Shown here in pieces: positions 16,185 through 22,828 of a DNA stretch of 29,268 bases (positions are counted from its first letter, which is position 1; each line of letters opens with the position of its first letter). A program made the translations under genes and the position numbers. Source of the DNA: Desulfovibrionaceae bacterium (GTDB taxonomy: Bacteria > Desulfobacterota > Desulfovibrionia > Desulfovibrionales > Desulfovibrionaceae); NCBI GenBank assembly GCA_900770205.1, contig CAAGJV010000126.1:1-29268 (forward strand), in the 5' to 3' direction. The notes below the pieces were generated by a model. That model saw nothing but the letters and a program-made list of their open reading frames with translations, made no database searches and was not told the DNA's origin.

Positions 16185-17132
16185 TTACAGGAAAGAAACC
16201 GCGCCAATCTTCAGCTTATCATGCAGTACGGCGCGAAGCCTTCCTGCAACGGGGCCCGGCCTTCCGTTCCCTATGGGCATTCCATTATAATGCGTTACCG
16301 CCACGCATTCACATGTCGTACCCAACACGAGTATTTCCGAAGCATTGTCCACGGCTTTCTCATCAATATCCGTGCGAATGACAGGCATAAAAGATGCTGC
16401 TGCCTCTGCTGCCAATATGGCTGTCGTTCCCGGCAAGGCATGCCTGAACTCAGGCATGAGCATACGCCCCTGCTCATCTACCAGCGCCACATTTGCTATG
16501 GCAGCTTCCGCAAGGAACCCCCTGTCATCGAAGGAAAAGGTAAGGTCAACACTTTTGTTTCTTGCTTCCTGGGCCATGAGGGCATTGGCGAGATAATTGG
16601 TGGACTTGATCTGGGCAAGCCACGCCTGCTTTGCCGGTATGGAGCTTCTGGCCGCCGTCAGGCCTTTCTGCCAGAACGATTCAGGAAGGTTCTTTCTCTT
16701 TGATGCCACAATATAGAGACTGCTTTCCCCACATTCTGCCGGATCAACGCCAAGTCCGCCGCAGCCTCTCCCCAGCAGAACTTTCAACCCACCGCATGGC
16801 TCTGCCCCTGCCCTCGCCACGGCAATCATGAGAGATCGAATCTCCTCCCATGAACAGGGGGGGATCAGGCAGAGGACGGAAGCAGAATGCTTCATGCGTT
16901 CAAGGTGAGCGTCGATCTGTATAATGCTGCCTTCGGAAAGAGAAAGGCTTTCAAAAACGGCATCCCCGCGATGAACCATGTGATCGTCCAGAGGAACAAG
17001 CAGCAGACGTGGATCTTTGCATATAGCTCCCATGCGGTGTTCATAGAACGCCGTCACCGATGCTGCTCCAGGGCGAGGCAAATTCATAAGCCTTGAGATC
17101 CACTCGGAAGAAGAAAGAACAGGAACAGACAT
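16185..17132 (-). CDS. PLP-dependent class IV aminotransferase (branched-chain/D-amino-acid/ADC-lyase family)
   Basis: 315 residues, fold type IV. The PLP lysine is K176 in QIKSTNYLANALMAQEA; the fold-family regions VHRGDAVFES (53-62), DAHLERM and GFLAEAAIANVALV are also visible. The last contains the acidic residue that contacts the PLP ring nitrogen. The exact reaction cannot be set from sequence: branched-chain aminotransferase, D-alanine aminotransferase and aminodeoxychorismate lyase share this architecture, and no pab or ilv gene is adjacent. The start at 17132 follows GGAG by 6-7 nt and removes 39 unrelated upstream residues. About 30 residues precede the conserved core. Confidence 0.85.
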   Translation of the reverse strand: MSVPVLSSSEWISRLMNLPRPGAASVTAFYEHRMGAICKDPRLLLVPLDDHMVHRGDAVFESLSLSEGSIIQIDAHLERMKHSASVLCLIPPCSWEEIRSLMIAVARAGAEPCGGLKVLLGRGCGGLGVDPAECGESSLYIVASKRKNLPESFWQKGLTAARSSIPAKQAWLAQIKSTNYLANALMAQEARNKSVDLTFSFDDRGFLAEAAIANVALVDEQGRMLMPEFRHALPGTTAILAAEAAASFMPVIRTDIDEKAVDNASEILVLGTTCECVAVTHYNGMPIGNGRPGPVAGRLRAVLHDKLKIGAVSFL

Positions 17133-17220
17133 ATTTTCTCCAGTTACCAGGATACCGGAACTTGAATTTTCATACCACAAACCGGCTCCGCGCAGCAAAG
17201 CAGGATTCTGAAATTTCCCA

Positions 17221-17248
17221 AAAGAAAAAGGCCTGCGCAAGCAGGCCA
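17221..17248 (-). terminator. Rho-independent terminator after the IHF/HU gene
   Basis: On the minus strand a 7-bp stem (GGCCTGC/GCAGGCC, arms 17248-17242 and 17237-17231) with a 4-nt loop is followed by TTTTTCTTTT. It separates the HIT-IHF pair from the aminotransferase gene. Confidence 0.88.
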
Positions 17249-17271
17249 TATAGCATGAATAATGCTGCAGA

Positions 17272-17577
17272 TTATGCCTCTTCTCCTCCGTTCAGCTCCA
17301 TCCGGAACTTACGGGAAAGACGGAATACCACAACCTTGCGGGGGGGCAGAGTAATGGATTCATCCGTTTGGGGGTTGCGCCCCTTGCGGGCATTTTTGTC
17401 ATAGGCTTCAAACTTGCCGAACCCGCTGATAAGCAGTTCATCATCCTTTTTGATGGCCTGCTTCATCAGGGCAAGCAGATCTTCAACAACATTCTTCACT
17501 TCCGCACGATTACGGCCGAGATTCTTGTCATTGTAGACGGCTTCCACGATATCAGCCTTCGTAAGTGCCTTGTTCAT
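17272..17577 (-). CDS. ihfA: Integration host factor/HU family DNA-bending protein (IHF alpha-like)
   Basis: 101 residues. It is a histone-like dimer subunit that bends DNA through a beta-arm. The family stretch ISGFGKFEAYDKNARKGRNP (about 51-70) carries the conserved proline-containing arm that intercalates in the minor groove. The N-terminus NKALTKADIVEAVY matches IHF-alpha better than HU, but the subunit type is not certain. The start at 17577 has AGGAGG 5 nt upstream, so the eight residues encoded before it are untranslated. It lies 31 bp downstream of the HIT gene in the same direction and ends at a strong terminator. Confidence 0.88.
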   Translation of the reverse strand: MNKALTKADIVEAVYNDKNLGRNRAEVKNVVEDLLALMKQAIKKDDELLISGFGKFEAYDKNARKGRNPQTDESITLPPRKVVVFRLSRKFRMELNGGEEA

Positions 17578-17608
17578 GCTTTCCTCCTGCCTTCCTTCCA
17601 AGTATGGA

Positions 17609-18031
17609 TTATTTTTCCAGACACGAAGCTACCGAAGCAGCCATGGCCTGCATGGCCGCAGCGTCAGGATACTTCCCCTGTTCCCATGCGCCGAGGCCGT
17701 CCCCGTCAAAACGGGGAATAATATGCCAATGAATATGAAACATTGTTTGTCCGGCAGACAAACCATTATTCTGCATAACATTGAATCCTGTGGCTCCCGT
17801 TGCCTTCATCACTGCGCCGCCCACCTTCTGCAAAGCCTGAAAGACTGCCGGCGCTATCTCACAGGAAACTTCCAGCATATCCTTATAATGCTTCTTGGGA
17901 ATGATCAGCGTGTGCCCCGGGTGAACGGGAGAAAGGTCGAGGAAAGCCAATACGGTATCGTCCTCATAAACTTTGGCGCAGGGGATATCCCCATTGGCAA
18001 TACGGCAGAAAATACATTTTTCTTCAGTCAT
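17609..18031 (-). CDS. HIT family nucleotide-binding hydrolase
   Basis: 140 residues. The histidine triad is HIHWHIIP (about 96-103), the catalytic site of nucleotidyl hydrolases acting on AMP-linked amines or dinucleotides. The N-terminus shows CIFCRIANGDIP (about 6-17), and the middle shows SPVHPGHTLIIPKKHY. The two cysteines (C6, C9) are a partial zinc site of the Hint branch. The start at 18031 has GGGGAGGA about 9 nt upstream. It precedes the IHF gene by 31 bp and diverges from the radical SAM gene. The physiological substrate is unknown. Confidence 0.93.
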   Translation of the reverse strand: MTEEKCIFCRIANGDIPCAKVYEDDTVLAFLDLSPVHPGHTLIIPKKHYKDMLEVSCEIAPAVFQALQKVGGAVMKATGATGFNVMQNNGLSAGQTMFHIHWHIIPRFDGDGLGAWEQGKYPDAAAMQAMAASVASCLEK

Positions 18032-18062
18032 GACAGCAAATCCTCCCCAGAACACCAAAGTT

Positions 18063-18091
18063 TTGACACAACATATGCTTTGTCATAGTAA
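18063..18091 (+). promoter_or_regulatory. Divergent promoter region with a 22-bp imperfect dyad
   Basis: A perfect -35 box TTGACA (18063-18068) lies 17 nt before a poor TAGTAA (18086-18091). An alternative -10 is CATAGT (18084-18089). An overlapping inverted repeat spans 18064-18085 with outer halves TGACA and TGTCA around a central CATATG; 9 of 11 base pairs match. On the minus strand TTGAGA and TATGTT at 16-nt spacing could serve the HIT gene. The dyad looks like an operator for a dimeric regulator; which one is unknown. Confidence 0.45.
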
Positions 18092-18136
18092 TCTCAACCG
18101 GGTAGAACATCAAGAGCTTTTCCCCGAGGTAAACGT

Positions 18137-19192
18137 ATGCACGGCAATCATGAGAACGGGCAGGAATCCATTCCTTTCCATACTGCGGTGAGGCAGACAA
18201 AACGGCGCCGTATTCTTCCTGTGTTCATTCCCTTCCTGGGCTGCCCCGGCCACTGTGTCTTCTGCGCACAGGACAGGCAGACAGGGAAAAAAAATGCCTC
18301 AGATATTCAGTCTATCCTGAATGATGCCTATCATTCGATAATTCTTCAAAAATTTCAAGCCGCCATAAAAAACGAACTGGCTTTTTACGGAGGAACCTTT
18401 ACGTCTCTTCCCCATGCCGACCGTGCGGCATGCTTCTCCCTTCTCCGCACGCTGCGTGAAAAAGGCATTGTCGACAGCGCACGGTGCTCCACCCGGCCCG
18501 ATGCGCTGCCGCCGTTTGTTCTTGAGGAACTGCATCGAAACGGCATCGGCCTTGTGGAACTCGGCATACAAAGTTTTAATGATGATGCGCTCTCCCTTTC
18601 ACGCAGGGGATATTCCGGAACACAGGCCCAGAACGGCTGCAAAGCCATTCTCGAACACAATCTCAAACTCGGCATACAGCTTCTTCCAGGAATGCCGGGA
18701 AGCACTCCCCAAACATTTCTCAATGATGTCAGAACGGCTATAGATTTATCCCCCTCCTGCCTTCGCTTTTATCCCTGCCTTGTTCCCGATGGGACTGAAC
18801 TGGCCGACTGGTTCCGGAAAAAAATATTTCTTCCATGGTCGCTGGAAGAAACTGTAAAAACTCTGGGAGAGGCTCTGAAACTTGCCTGGCAGGCGCAGAT
18901 TCCTGTTATCCGGCTTTCCGTTGCTCCGGAAATGGCCTTCGATTCCTCCCTTCTTGCCGGTCCGAGGCACCCCGCTCTTGGCGCACTCATCCAGGCAGAA
19001 GCTCTCCTGCTTTCCGTGGAAGACGCTCTGCATGCCCTTGGACGATCCCCCAGGAAACTGATCCTTCCCAAAGCGTGCCAGGGCTTTATGTATGGTGATC
19101 GCGGAAGATTAAAACCCCGGTGGACATCCCTTGGCCTGGGGCCGGAAAAACTTTCGTTTGATGAGAAATCCTCCACGGCGGTTCTTTCCTGA
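18137..19192 (+). CDS. Elp3-like radical SAM protein without acetyltransferase domain
   Basis: 351 residues. The radical SAM cluster motif is C36-x3-C40-x2-C43 (GCPGHCVFCAQ). FYGGTFTSLP (about 82-91), STRPDAL, VELGIQSFNDDAL and QLLPGMPGS follow the Elp3-type radical SAM order. The GNAT acetyltransferase domain of true Elp3 is absent: the chain ends after a short region (YGDRGRLKPRWTSLGLGPEK). Bacterial proteins of this form are widespread but of unknown role. GAGG lies 7 nt before the ATG at 18137. It diverges from the HIT gene and stands alone before topA. Confidence 0.85.
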   Translation: MHGNHENGQESIPFHTAVRQTKRRRILPVFIPFLGCPGHCVFCAQDRQTGKKNASDIQSILNDAYHSIILQKFQAAIKNELAFYGGTFTSLPHADRAACFSLLRTLREKGIVDSARCSTRPDALPPFVLEELHRNGIGLVELGIQSFNDDALSLSRRGYSGTQAQNGCKAILEHNLKLGIQLLPGMPGSTPQTFLNDVRTAIDLSPSCLRFYPCLVPDGTELADWFRKKIFLPWSLEETVKTLGEALKLAWQAQIPVIRLSVAPEMAFDSSLLAGPRHPALGALIQAEALLLSVEDALHALGRSPRKLILPKACQGFMYGDRGRLKPRWTSLGLGPEKLSFDEKSSTAVLS

Positions 19193-19268
19193 ACTTTTTC
19201 ACCAGCAGATTTCTGATGGAAAATATTCCTCGCAGAAAAACAATATCGTCTTCCGCCGATTCCAGGAC

Positions 19269-19296
19269 TTGACGCCCCCACCTTTTTACGTATTTT
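19269..19296 (+). promoter_or_regulatory. Candidate topA promoter
   Basis: TTGACG (19269-19274) lies 16 nt before TATTTT (19291-19296) in the 155-bp gap between the radical SAM gene and topA. A start near 19303 would leave a leader of about 45 nt. Apart from this the gap shows no conserved structure. Confidence 0.45.
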
Positions 19297-19347
19297 CCAA
19301 GTCAACGGTGGAACGTTCTTTTTTCAATTCCTACTTGTGAGCAAACT

Positions 19348-21654
19348 ATGGGCAAAGACCTTATCATCGTAGAATCGCCGGCGAAGGTGAAAACCATAAA
19401 AAAATTTCTGGGCAGCAAATATATGGTGCAGGCCAGCGTTGGCCACATCCGCGATCTCCCCACCAAAGACATCGGCGTTGATGAAGCCCACAACTTCGCT
19501 CCTCACTACGAAATCATAAAAGGGAAAGAAAAGGTCGTCCACGATTTGCAGGAAGCCGCGGCAAAGGCAGACACCGTCTATCTTGCTCCAGACCCGGACC
19601 GTGAAGGAGAAGCCATTGCATGGCATATTGCCGAGGTCATCAAAAATAAGGCGCATGCCATCAAGCGGATCCAATTCAATGAAATCACCGCTCGTGCAGT
19701 AAAAAATGCTCTGGAGCATCCTCACGATATCAACTCCCACCTTTTCGATGCTCAGCAGGCCCGCCGCGTGCTAGACCGGCTGGTCGGCTACAAGATTTCT
19801 CCCCTGCTGTGGAAAACGGTAAAAAGGGGAATCTCCGCAGGAAGAGTGCAATCTGTTGCGCTCAGGCTCGTCGTGGAAAGGGAAGAGGAACGCCTGGCCT
19901 TTGTCCCTGAGGAATTCTGGACTTTTCATGCCCTTCTTGCAGGAGCAACTCCTCCCCCTTTTAAAGCAGAACTCACCAAAATAGAATCCTCCTTTGCCCA
20001 GAAGCTGAAAGAACTTTCCTCTGAAACCAATAAAGGGAAAAACGCCCGAAAAATCCTCATTGCCAGCAAAGCCGCTGCCGATGCCATGGAACAGGCCATG
20101 GCCGGCCAGCCCTTCGTTGTCTCTCAGGTTGAAACGAAAGAGCGTTCCCGCAGCCCGCTTCCTCCATTTACCACCTCCACGCTGCAGCAAACGGCCAACC
20201 AGCGCATAGGGTTCACCTCTAAACGCACCATGGCAACGGCCCAGCGCCTTTATGAAGGCATTGAACTGGGGCAGAGGGGAACTACCGCTCTCATTACATA
20301 TATGAGAACAGACTCCGTCCGCATTGCCGAGGAAGCGAAAAAAAGCGCCGCAGAATATATTGAGCAGCATTTCGGTAAGGAATACATGGCTCCAGGAGGA
20401 AAAGGCCGTTCGTTCAAAGGAAAAAATTCCGCACAGGATGCCCATGAAGCCATACGCCCTGTCGATATCAATCTTACGCCTCAGGAAGTAAAAGATTTTC
20501 TTACTCCAGATCAGTACCGCCTGTACAACCTCATCTGGTGCCGGTTTACCGCTTCGCAGATGGCCGCTGCAAACTACTACGACACCTCCGTTACCCTCGA
20601 CTGCGGGCCGGGGCAATGGAAATCAAAGGGAGAACACCTGCTCTTCCCCGGTTTTCTTGCTGTCATGCCCCGTGCCGGAGAAGAAGACGACATGGCACTG
20701 CCCGATCTTCATAAGGGAGAAATCGTTACGCTGCAGAAGCTGGAGAAGGAACAGAAATTCACGCAGCCTGCTCCCCGCTATACAGAAGCATCGCTCGTCC
20801 GGGAACTGGAGGAACGCGGTATCGGCCGCCCTTCCACCTATGCCGCCATCATCACAACCATTCAGGACAGGGAATATGTGCGTATGGAAGACAAGCACTT
20901 CGTCCCTACCGATCTGGGCAAGATCGTCTGCTCCCAGCTGCGTGAGCATTTTACGAAACTCATGGATGTGGGATTCACTGCCGAGATGGAAAACAATCTC
21001 GATAAAGTGGCCGATGGGGAACTCGGATGGGTAGAGCTTATGAACGCCTTCTCCCACGATTTCAATCCCACGCTGGAAGCGGCAGCTAAGCACATGACCC
21101 CGGTCAAGGGGGGACTCTCCACCGATGTCCCCTGCCCGAAATGCGGAAAACCCCTCGTTGTCAAATTTGGAAAAAGCGGAGAGTTTCTCGCCTGCACAGG
21201 CTACCCGGAATGCCGGTATACAACAAATTTTCTGAGGGATGAAAAAGGAAAGATCATTCCCCAGGAACGCCCTCAGGAAGAATACCGGAAAGTCGGCGTC
21301 TGCCCGAAGTGCGGCAGCGATGTTCTCCTCAAGCAGTCCCGTACGGGGAGCAGATTCCTGAGCTGCTCCAAATATCCTGACTGCGACTACGCCGCGCCGT
21401 TCTCCACCAATGTCCCCTGCCCGAAATGCGGAAAAGGAACTCTGGTTGAAAAAAGTTCCCGGAAAGGAAAACTTTTTTATTCCTGCAGCCAATACCCGCA
21501 ATGCGACTATGCCGTATGGGATTTTCCCGTAAAGGAGGAATGCCCTGTCTGCCAGTCTCCCATTCTCGTTATAAAAACGACACGCGCCCGCGGAAGGCAT
21601 CTGGCCTGCCCGAATCCGAAATGCCGTTTTACAAAGGAACTTTCTGAAAAATAG
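19348..21654 (+). CDS. topA: DNA topoisomerase I
   Basis: 768 residues, type IA. It relaxes negative supercoils. The TOPRIM domain starts LIIVESPAKVKTIKKFLG (5-22) and has the DPDREGEAIAWH motif near 76-87. The active-site tyrosine is Y318 in LITYMRTDS. GIGRPSTYAAIITTIQ follows near residue 492. The C-terminal part carries four C-x2-C...C zinc-ribbon repeats (first cysteine near 596; others begin near 652, 691 and 732) that bind single-stranded DNA. The ATG at 19348 has only a weak ribosome site (GTGAG). A strong terminator follows the stop. Confidence 0.98.
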   Translation: MGKDLIIVESPAKVKTIKKFLGSKYMVQASVGHIRDLPTKDIGVDEAHNFAPHYEIIKGKEKVVHDLQEAAAKADTVYLAPDPDREGEAIAWHIAEVIKNKAHAIKRIQFNEITARAVKNALEHPHDINSHLFDAQQARRVLDRLVGYKISPLLWKTVKRGISAGRVQSVALRLVVEREEERLAFVPEEFWTFHALLAGATPPPFKAELTKIESSFAQKLKELSSETNKGKNARKILIASKAAADAMEQAMAGQPFVVSQVETKERSRSPLPPFTTSTLQQTANQRIGFTSKRTMATAQRLYEGIELGQRGTTALITYMRTDSVRIAEEAKKSAAEYIEQHFGKEYMAPGGKGRSFKGKNSAQDAHEAIRPVDINLTPQEVKDFLTPDQYRLYNLIWCRFTASQMAAANYYDTSVTLDCGPGQWKSKGEHLLFPGFLAVMPRAGEEDDMALPDLHKGEIVTLQKLEKEQKFTQPAPRYTEASLVRELEERGIGRPSTYAAIITTIQDREYVRMEDKHFVPTDLGKIVCSQLREHFTKLMDVGFTAEMENNLDKVADGELGWVELMNAFSHDFNPTLEAAAKHMTPVKGGLSTDVPCPKCGKPLVVKFGKSGEFLACTGYPECRYTTNFLRDEKGKIIPQERPQEEYRKVGVCPKCGSDVLLKQSRTGSRFLSCSKYPDCDYAAPFSTNVPCPKCGKGTLVEKSSRKGKLFYSCSQYPQCDYAVWDFPVKEECPVCQSPILVIKTTRARGRHLACPNPKCRFTKELSEK

Positions 21655-21673
21655 TCTTCTGGCTTTTCATGCA

Positions 21674-21717
21674 GGGCAGGTTCAGCAGCTTGATGCACGA
21701 CCTGCCCTTTATTTTTC
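21674..21717 (+). terminator. Rho-independent terminator after topA
   Basis: The stem GGGCAGGT (21674-21681) and ACCTGCCC (21700-21707) encloses an 18-nt loop and is followed by TTTATTTTT. Stem and tail nearly repeat those of the atp terminator at 511-551. Confidence 0.85.
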
Positions 21718-21750
21718 TGCAAAGTTTGCTGCAATTGGCTCTCTATCTAC

Positions 21751-21779
21751 TTGCCCATCCGGCCTCCATAGCTTATCAA
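21751..21779 (+). promoter_or_regulatory. Weak candidate promoter for the zapB-zapA-6S-rny region
   Basis: TTGCCC (21751-21756) lies 17 nt before TATCAA (21774-21779), with 4/6 matches in each box. The region 21718-21919 before the coiled-coil gene otherwise holds no open frame with a good start. Confidence 0.3.
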
Positions 21780-21876
21780 TAGGAAAAGAGCGCAGGCAAA
21801 GCATGAAATGAACATCCTCAGCATGAGTTCTGCGCATTCACCATATCCGGATTGCCCGGTGTGCAAAAAATGTCAG

Positions 21877-21900
21877 GAACCGATTCCCTGTATTCGGTTC
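21877..21900 (+). promoter_or_regulatory. Inverted repeat in the leader of the ZapB-like gene
   Basis: GAACCGA (21877-21883) and TCGGTTC (21894-21900) are perfect inverted arms around a 10-nt loop, ending 3 nt before the AAGGAG ribosome site. It could be an operator or an RNA hairpin that modulates translation; there is no T tract, so it is not a terminator. Confidence 0.35.
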
Positions 21901-21919
21901 TCAAGGAGATAGAAGCCTT

Positions 21920-22183
21920 ATGGAAAAATTGGATCTGCTGGCTCAGCGTATTGATAGCCTTATTCATGAATTATCCCGTCTCCGCGAAGAAAATCACCAT
22001 CTCAGAGAAGAAGGAAAACAGCTTCGCGAAGATCTGGAACTGGGGCAGATGGCCTCCGAAGATCTGCAGGAGCAGCTTAACCGTGAACGCAGTGCCCGAG
22101 ATGAGGCATGCAGCAGGGTTGATGCTCTGATCAGCAGGATACAGGATACCCTGCCGGCTGATTCCTCTCAGCAGAACGGCTAA
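21920..22183 (+). CDS. Small coiled-coil protein, ZapB-like
   Basis: 87 residues. Almost the whole chain (about 3-76) is heptad-rich helix: leucines, glutamates and arginines in LSRLREENHHLREEGKQL and similar runs, with no membrane segment. Length and pattern match the Z-ring-associated protein ZapB, and the gene lies 15 bp before zapA, which fits a role in Z-ring organisation. Coiled coils resemble each other by composition, so the family call is by context. AAGGAG lies 13 nt upstream of the ATG at 21920, a rather long spacing. Confidence 0.65.
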   Translation: MEKLDLLAQRIDSLIHELSRLREENHHLREEGKQLREDLELGQMASEDLQEQLNRERSARDEACSRVDALISRIQDTLPADSSQQNG

Positions 22184-22198
22184 CGACAGGCAGCCGCC

Positions 22199-22483
22199 AT
22201 GCAGAGCTATCATCTGACACTGTGCGACCTCCAGGTTGCATTCCGTACCGAGGCTTCTGCGCAGCGTGTGGAAAAAGCCAGACGGTACGTTGAAGAAAGA
22301 TATAGCAGGGTCAAAGCGCAGGGCGGCCAGTTTGCAAGAGATAAGCTCTTGCTGATGCTCCTCATCAGCATGGCAGACGACCTTTTGGAACTGCAGAAAA
22401 AAACAGCTATGACCGATTCCCGCATGGATGAACTTCTGCAGCACTTGGAGGAAAAAACGCAGGCAGAGAACGAACAGGAATAA
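22199..22483 (+). CDS. zapA: Cell division protein ZapA
   Basis: 94 residues. ZapA cross-links FtsZ filaments at midcell. The N-terminal globular part (about 1-45) has the family pattern: a short strand region, ASAQRVEKARRYVEERYSRV, then a hydrophobic helix (DKLLLMLLISMADDLLELQK, about 48-67) leading into a C-terminal coiled coil. It follows the ZapB-like gene by 15 bp and is followed by the 6S RNA gene. The zapA-6S RNA order is the same as in E. coli and many proteobacteria, which supports both calls. Confidence 0.85.
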   Translation: MQSYHLTLCDLQVAFRTEASAQRVEKARRYVEERYSRVKAQGGQFARDKLLLMLLISMADDLLELQKKTAMTDSRMDELLQHLEEKTQAENEQE

Positions 22484-22514
22484 CTATTCCCCGTTCAAAA
22501 ATTGCCGCTTCCAT

Positions 22515-22694
22515 ATTCCCTGGGATGTGCGTGGGAAGCTAGCTTGCGCCGGCCTCACTAGCGTTAGCAGGGAGCCAGTCTCCGGAATGGTGTGCATACC
22601 TGCTCCATGCAGGCAGCCTAAAATTCCGGACAGGCGCCCACTTGGAGACCACAAGGTCTCGTGCCTGCAGCTTTTCACGGCATTCCGGGGCATT
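22515..22694 (+). ncRNA. ssrS: 6S RNA
   Basis: 6S RNA mimics an open promoter and sequesters sigma-70 RNA polymerase in stationary phase. The gap between zapA and rny folds into the 6S shape. The 5' segment from 22518 (CCCTGGGATG, GTG, GGAAGCT) pairs with the 3' segment ending at 22690 (AGCTTTTCAC, GG, CATTCCGGGG) in a closing stem of about 23 pairs, with one bulged G at 22529 and several G-T pairs. The 5' end matches E. coli 6S (CTGAGATGTTCG versus CTGGGATGTGCG). GCCAGTC lies in the 5' strand, as in E. coli. Internal hairpins are GAGACC/GGTCTC (22646-22661 region) and CCTGC/GCAGG. Ends are approximate; it may be processed from the zapA transcript. Confidence 0.88.
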
Positions 22695-22707
22695 GTTGAT
22701 TTTATAC

Positions 22708-22740
22708 GGCCTGAACCGCAGGCCATCACGTCTTTCATTT
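22708..22740 (+). terminator. Possible weak terminator after the 6S RNA
   Basis: A 6-bp stem GGCCTG/CAGGCC (22708-22713 and 22719-22724) with a 5-nt loop is followed after 6 nt by an interrupted T-rich tract. It may end the 6S transcript, or may simply be structure in a read-through RNA. Confidence 0.35.
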
Positions 22741-22759
22741 TCAGGCATAATACCAACGC

Positions 22760-22789
22760 GATGGATCGGTATGCTTTTGCCGATCCATC
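22760..22789 (+). other. Strong hairpin in the rny leader
   Basis: Perfect 10-bp arms GATGGATCGG (22760-22769) and CCGATCCATC (22780-22789) enclose a 10-nt loop, 39 nt before the rny ATG. No T tract follows, so it is not a terminator. It may influence stability or processing of the rny message. Confidence 0.6.
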
Positions 22790-22828
22790 CGAATGGATTG
22801 TTGCCGTCAACATACTACAGGATTTATC

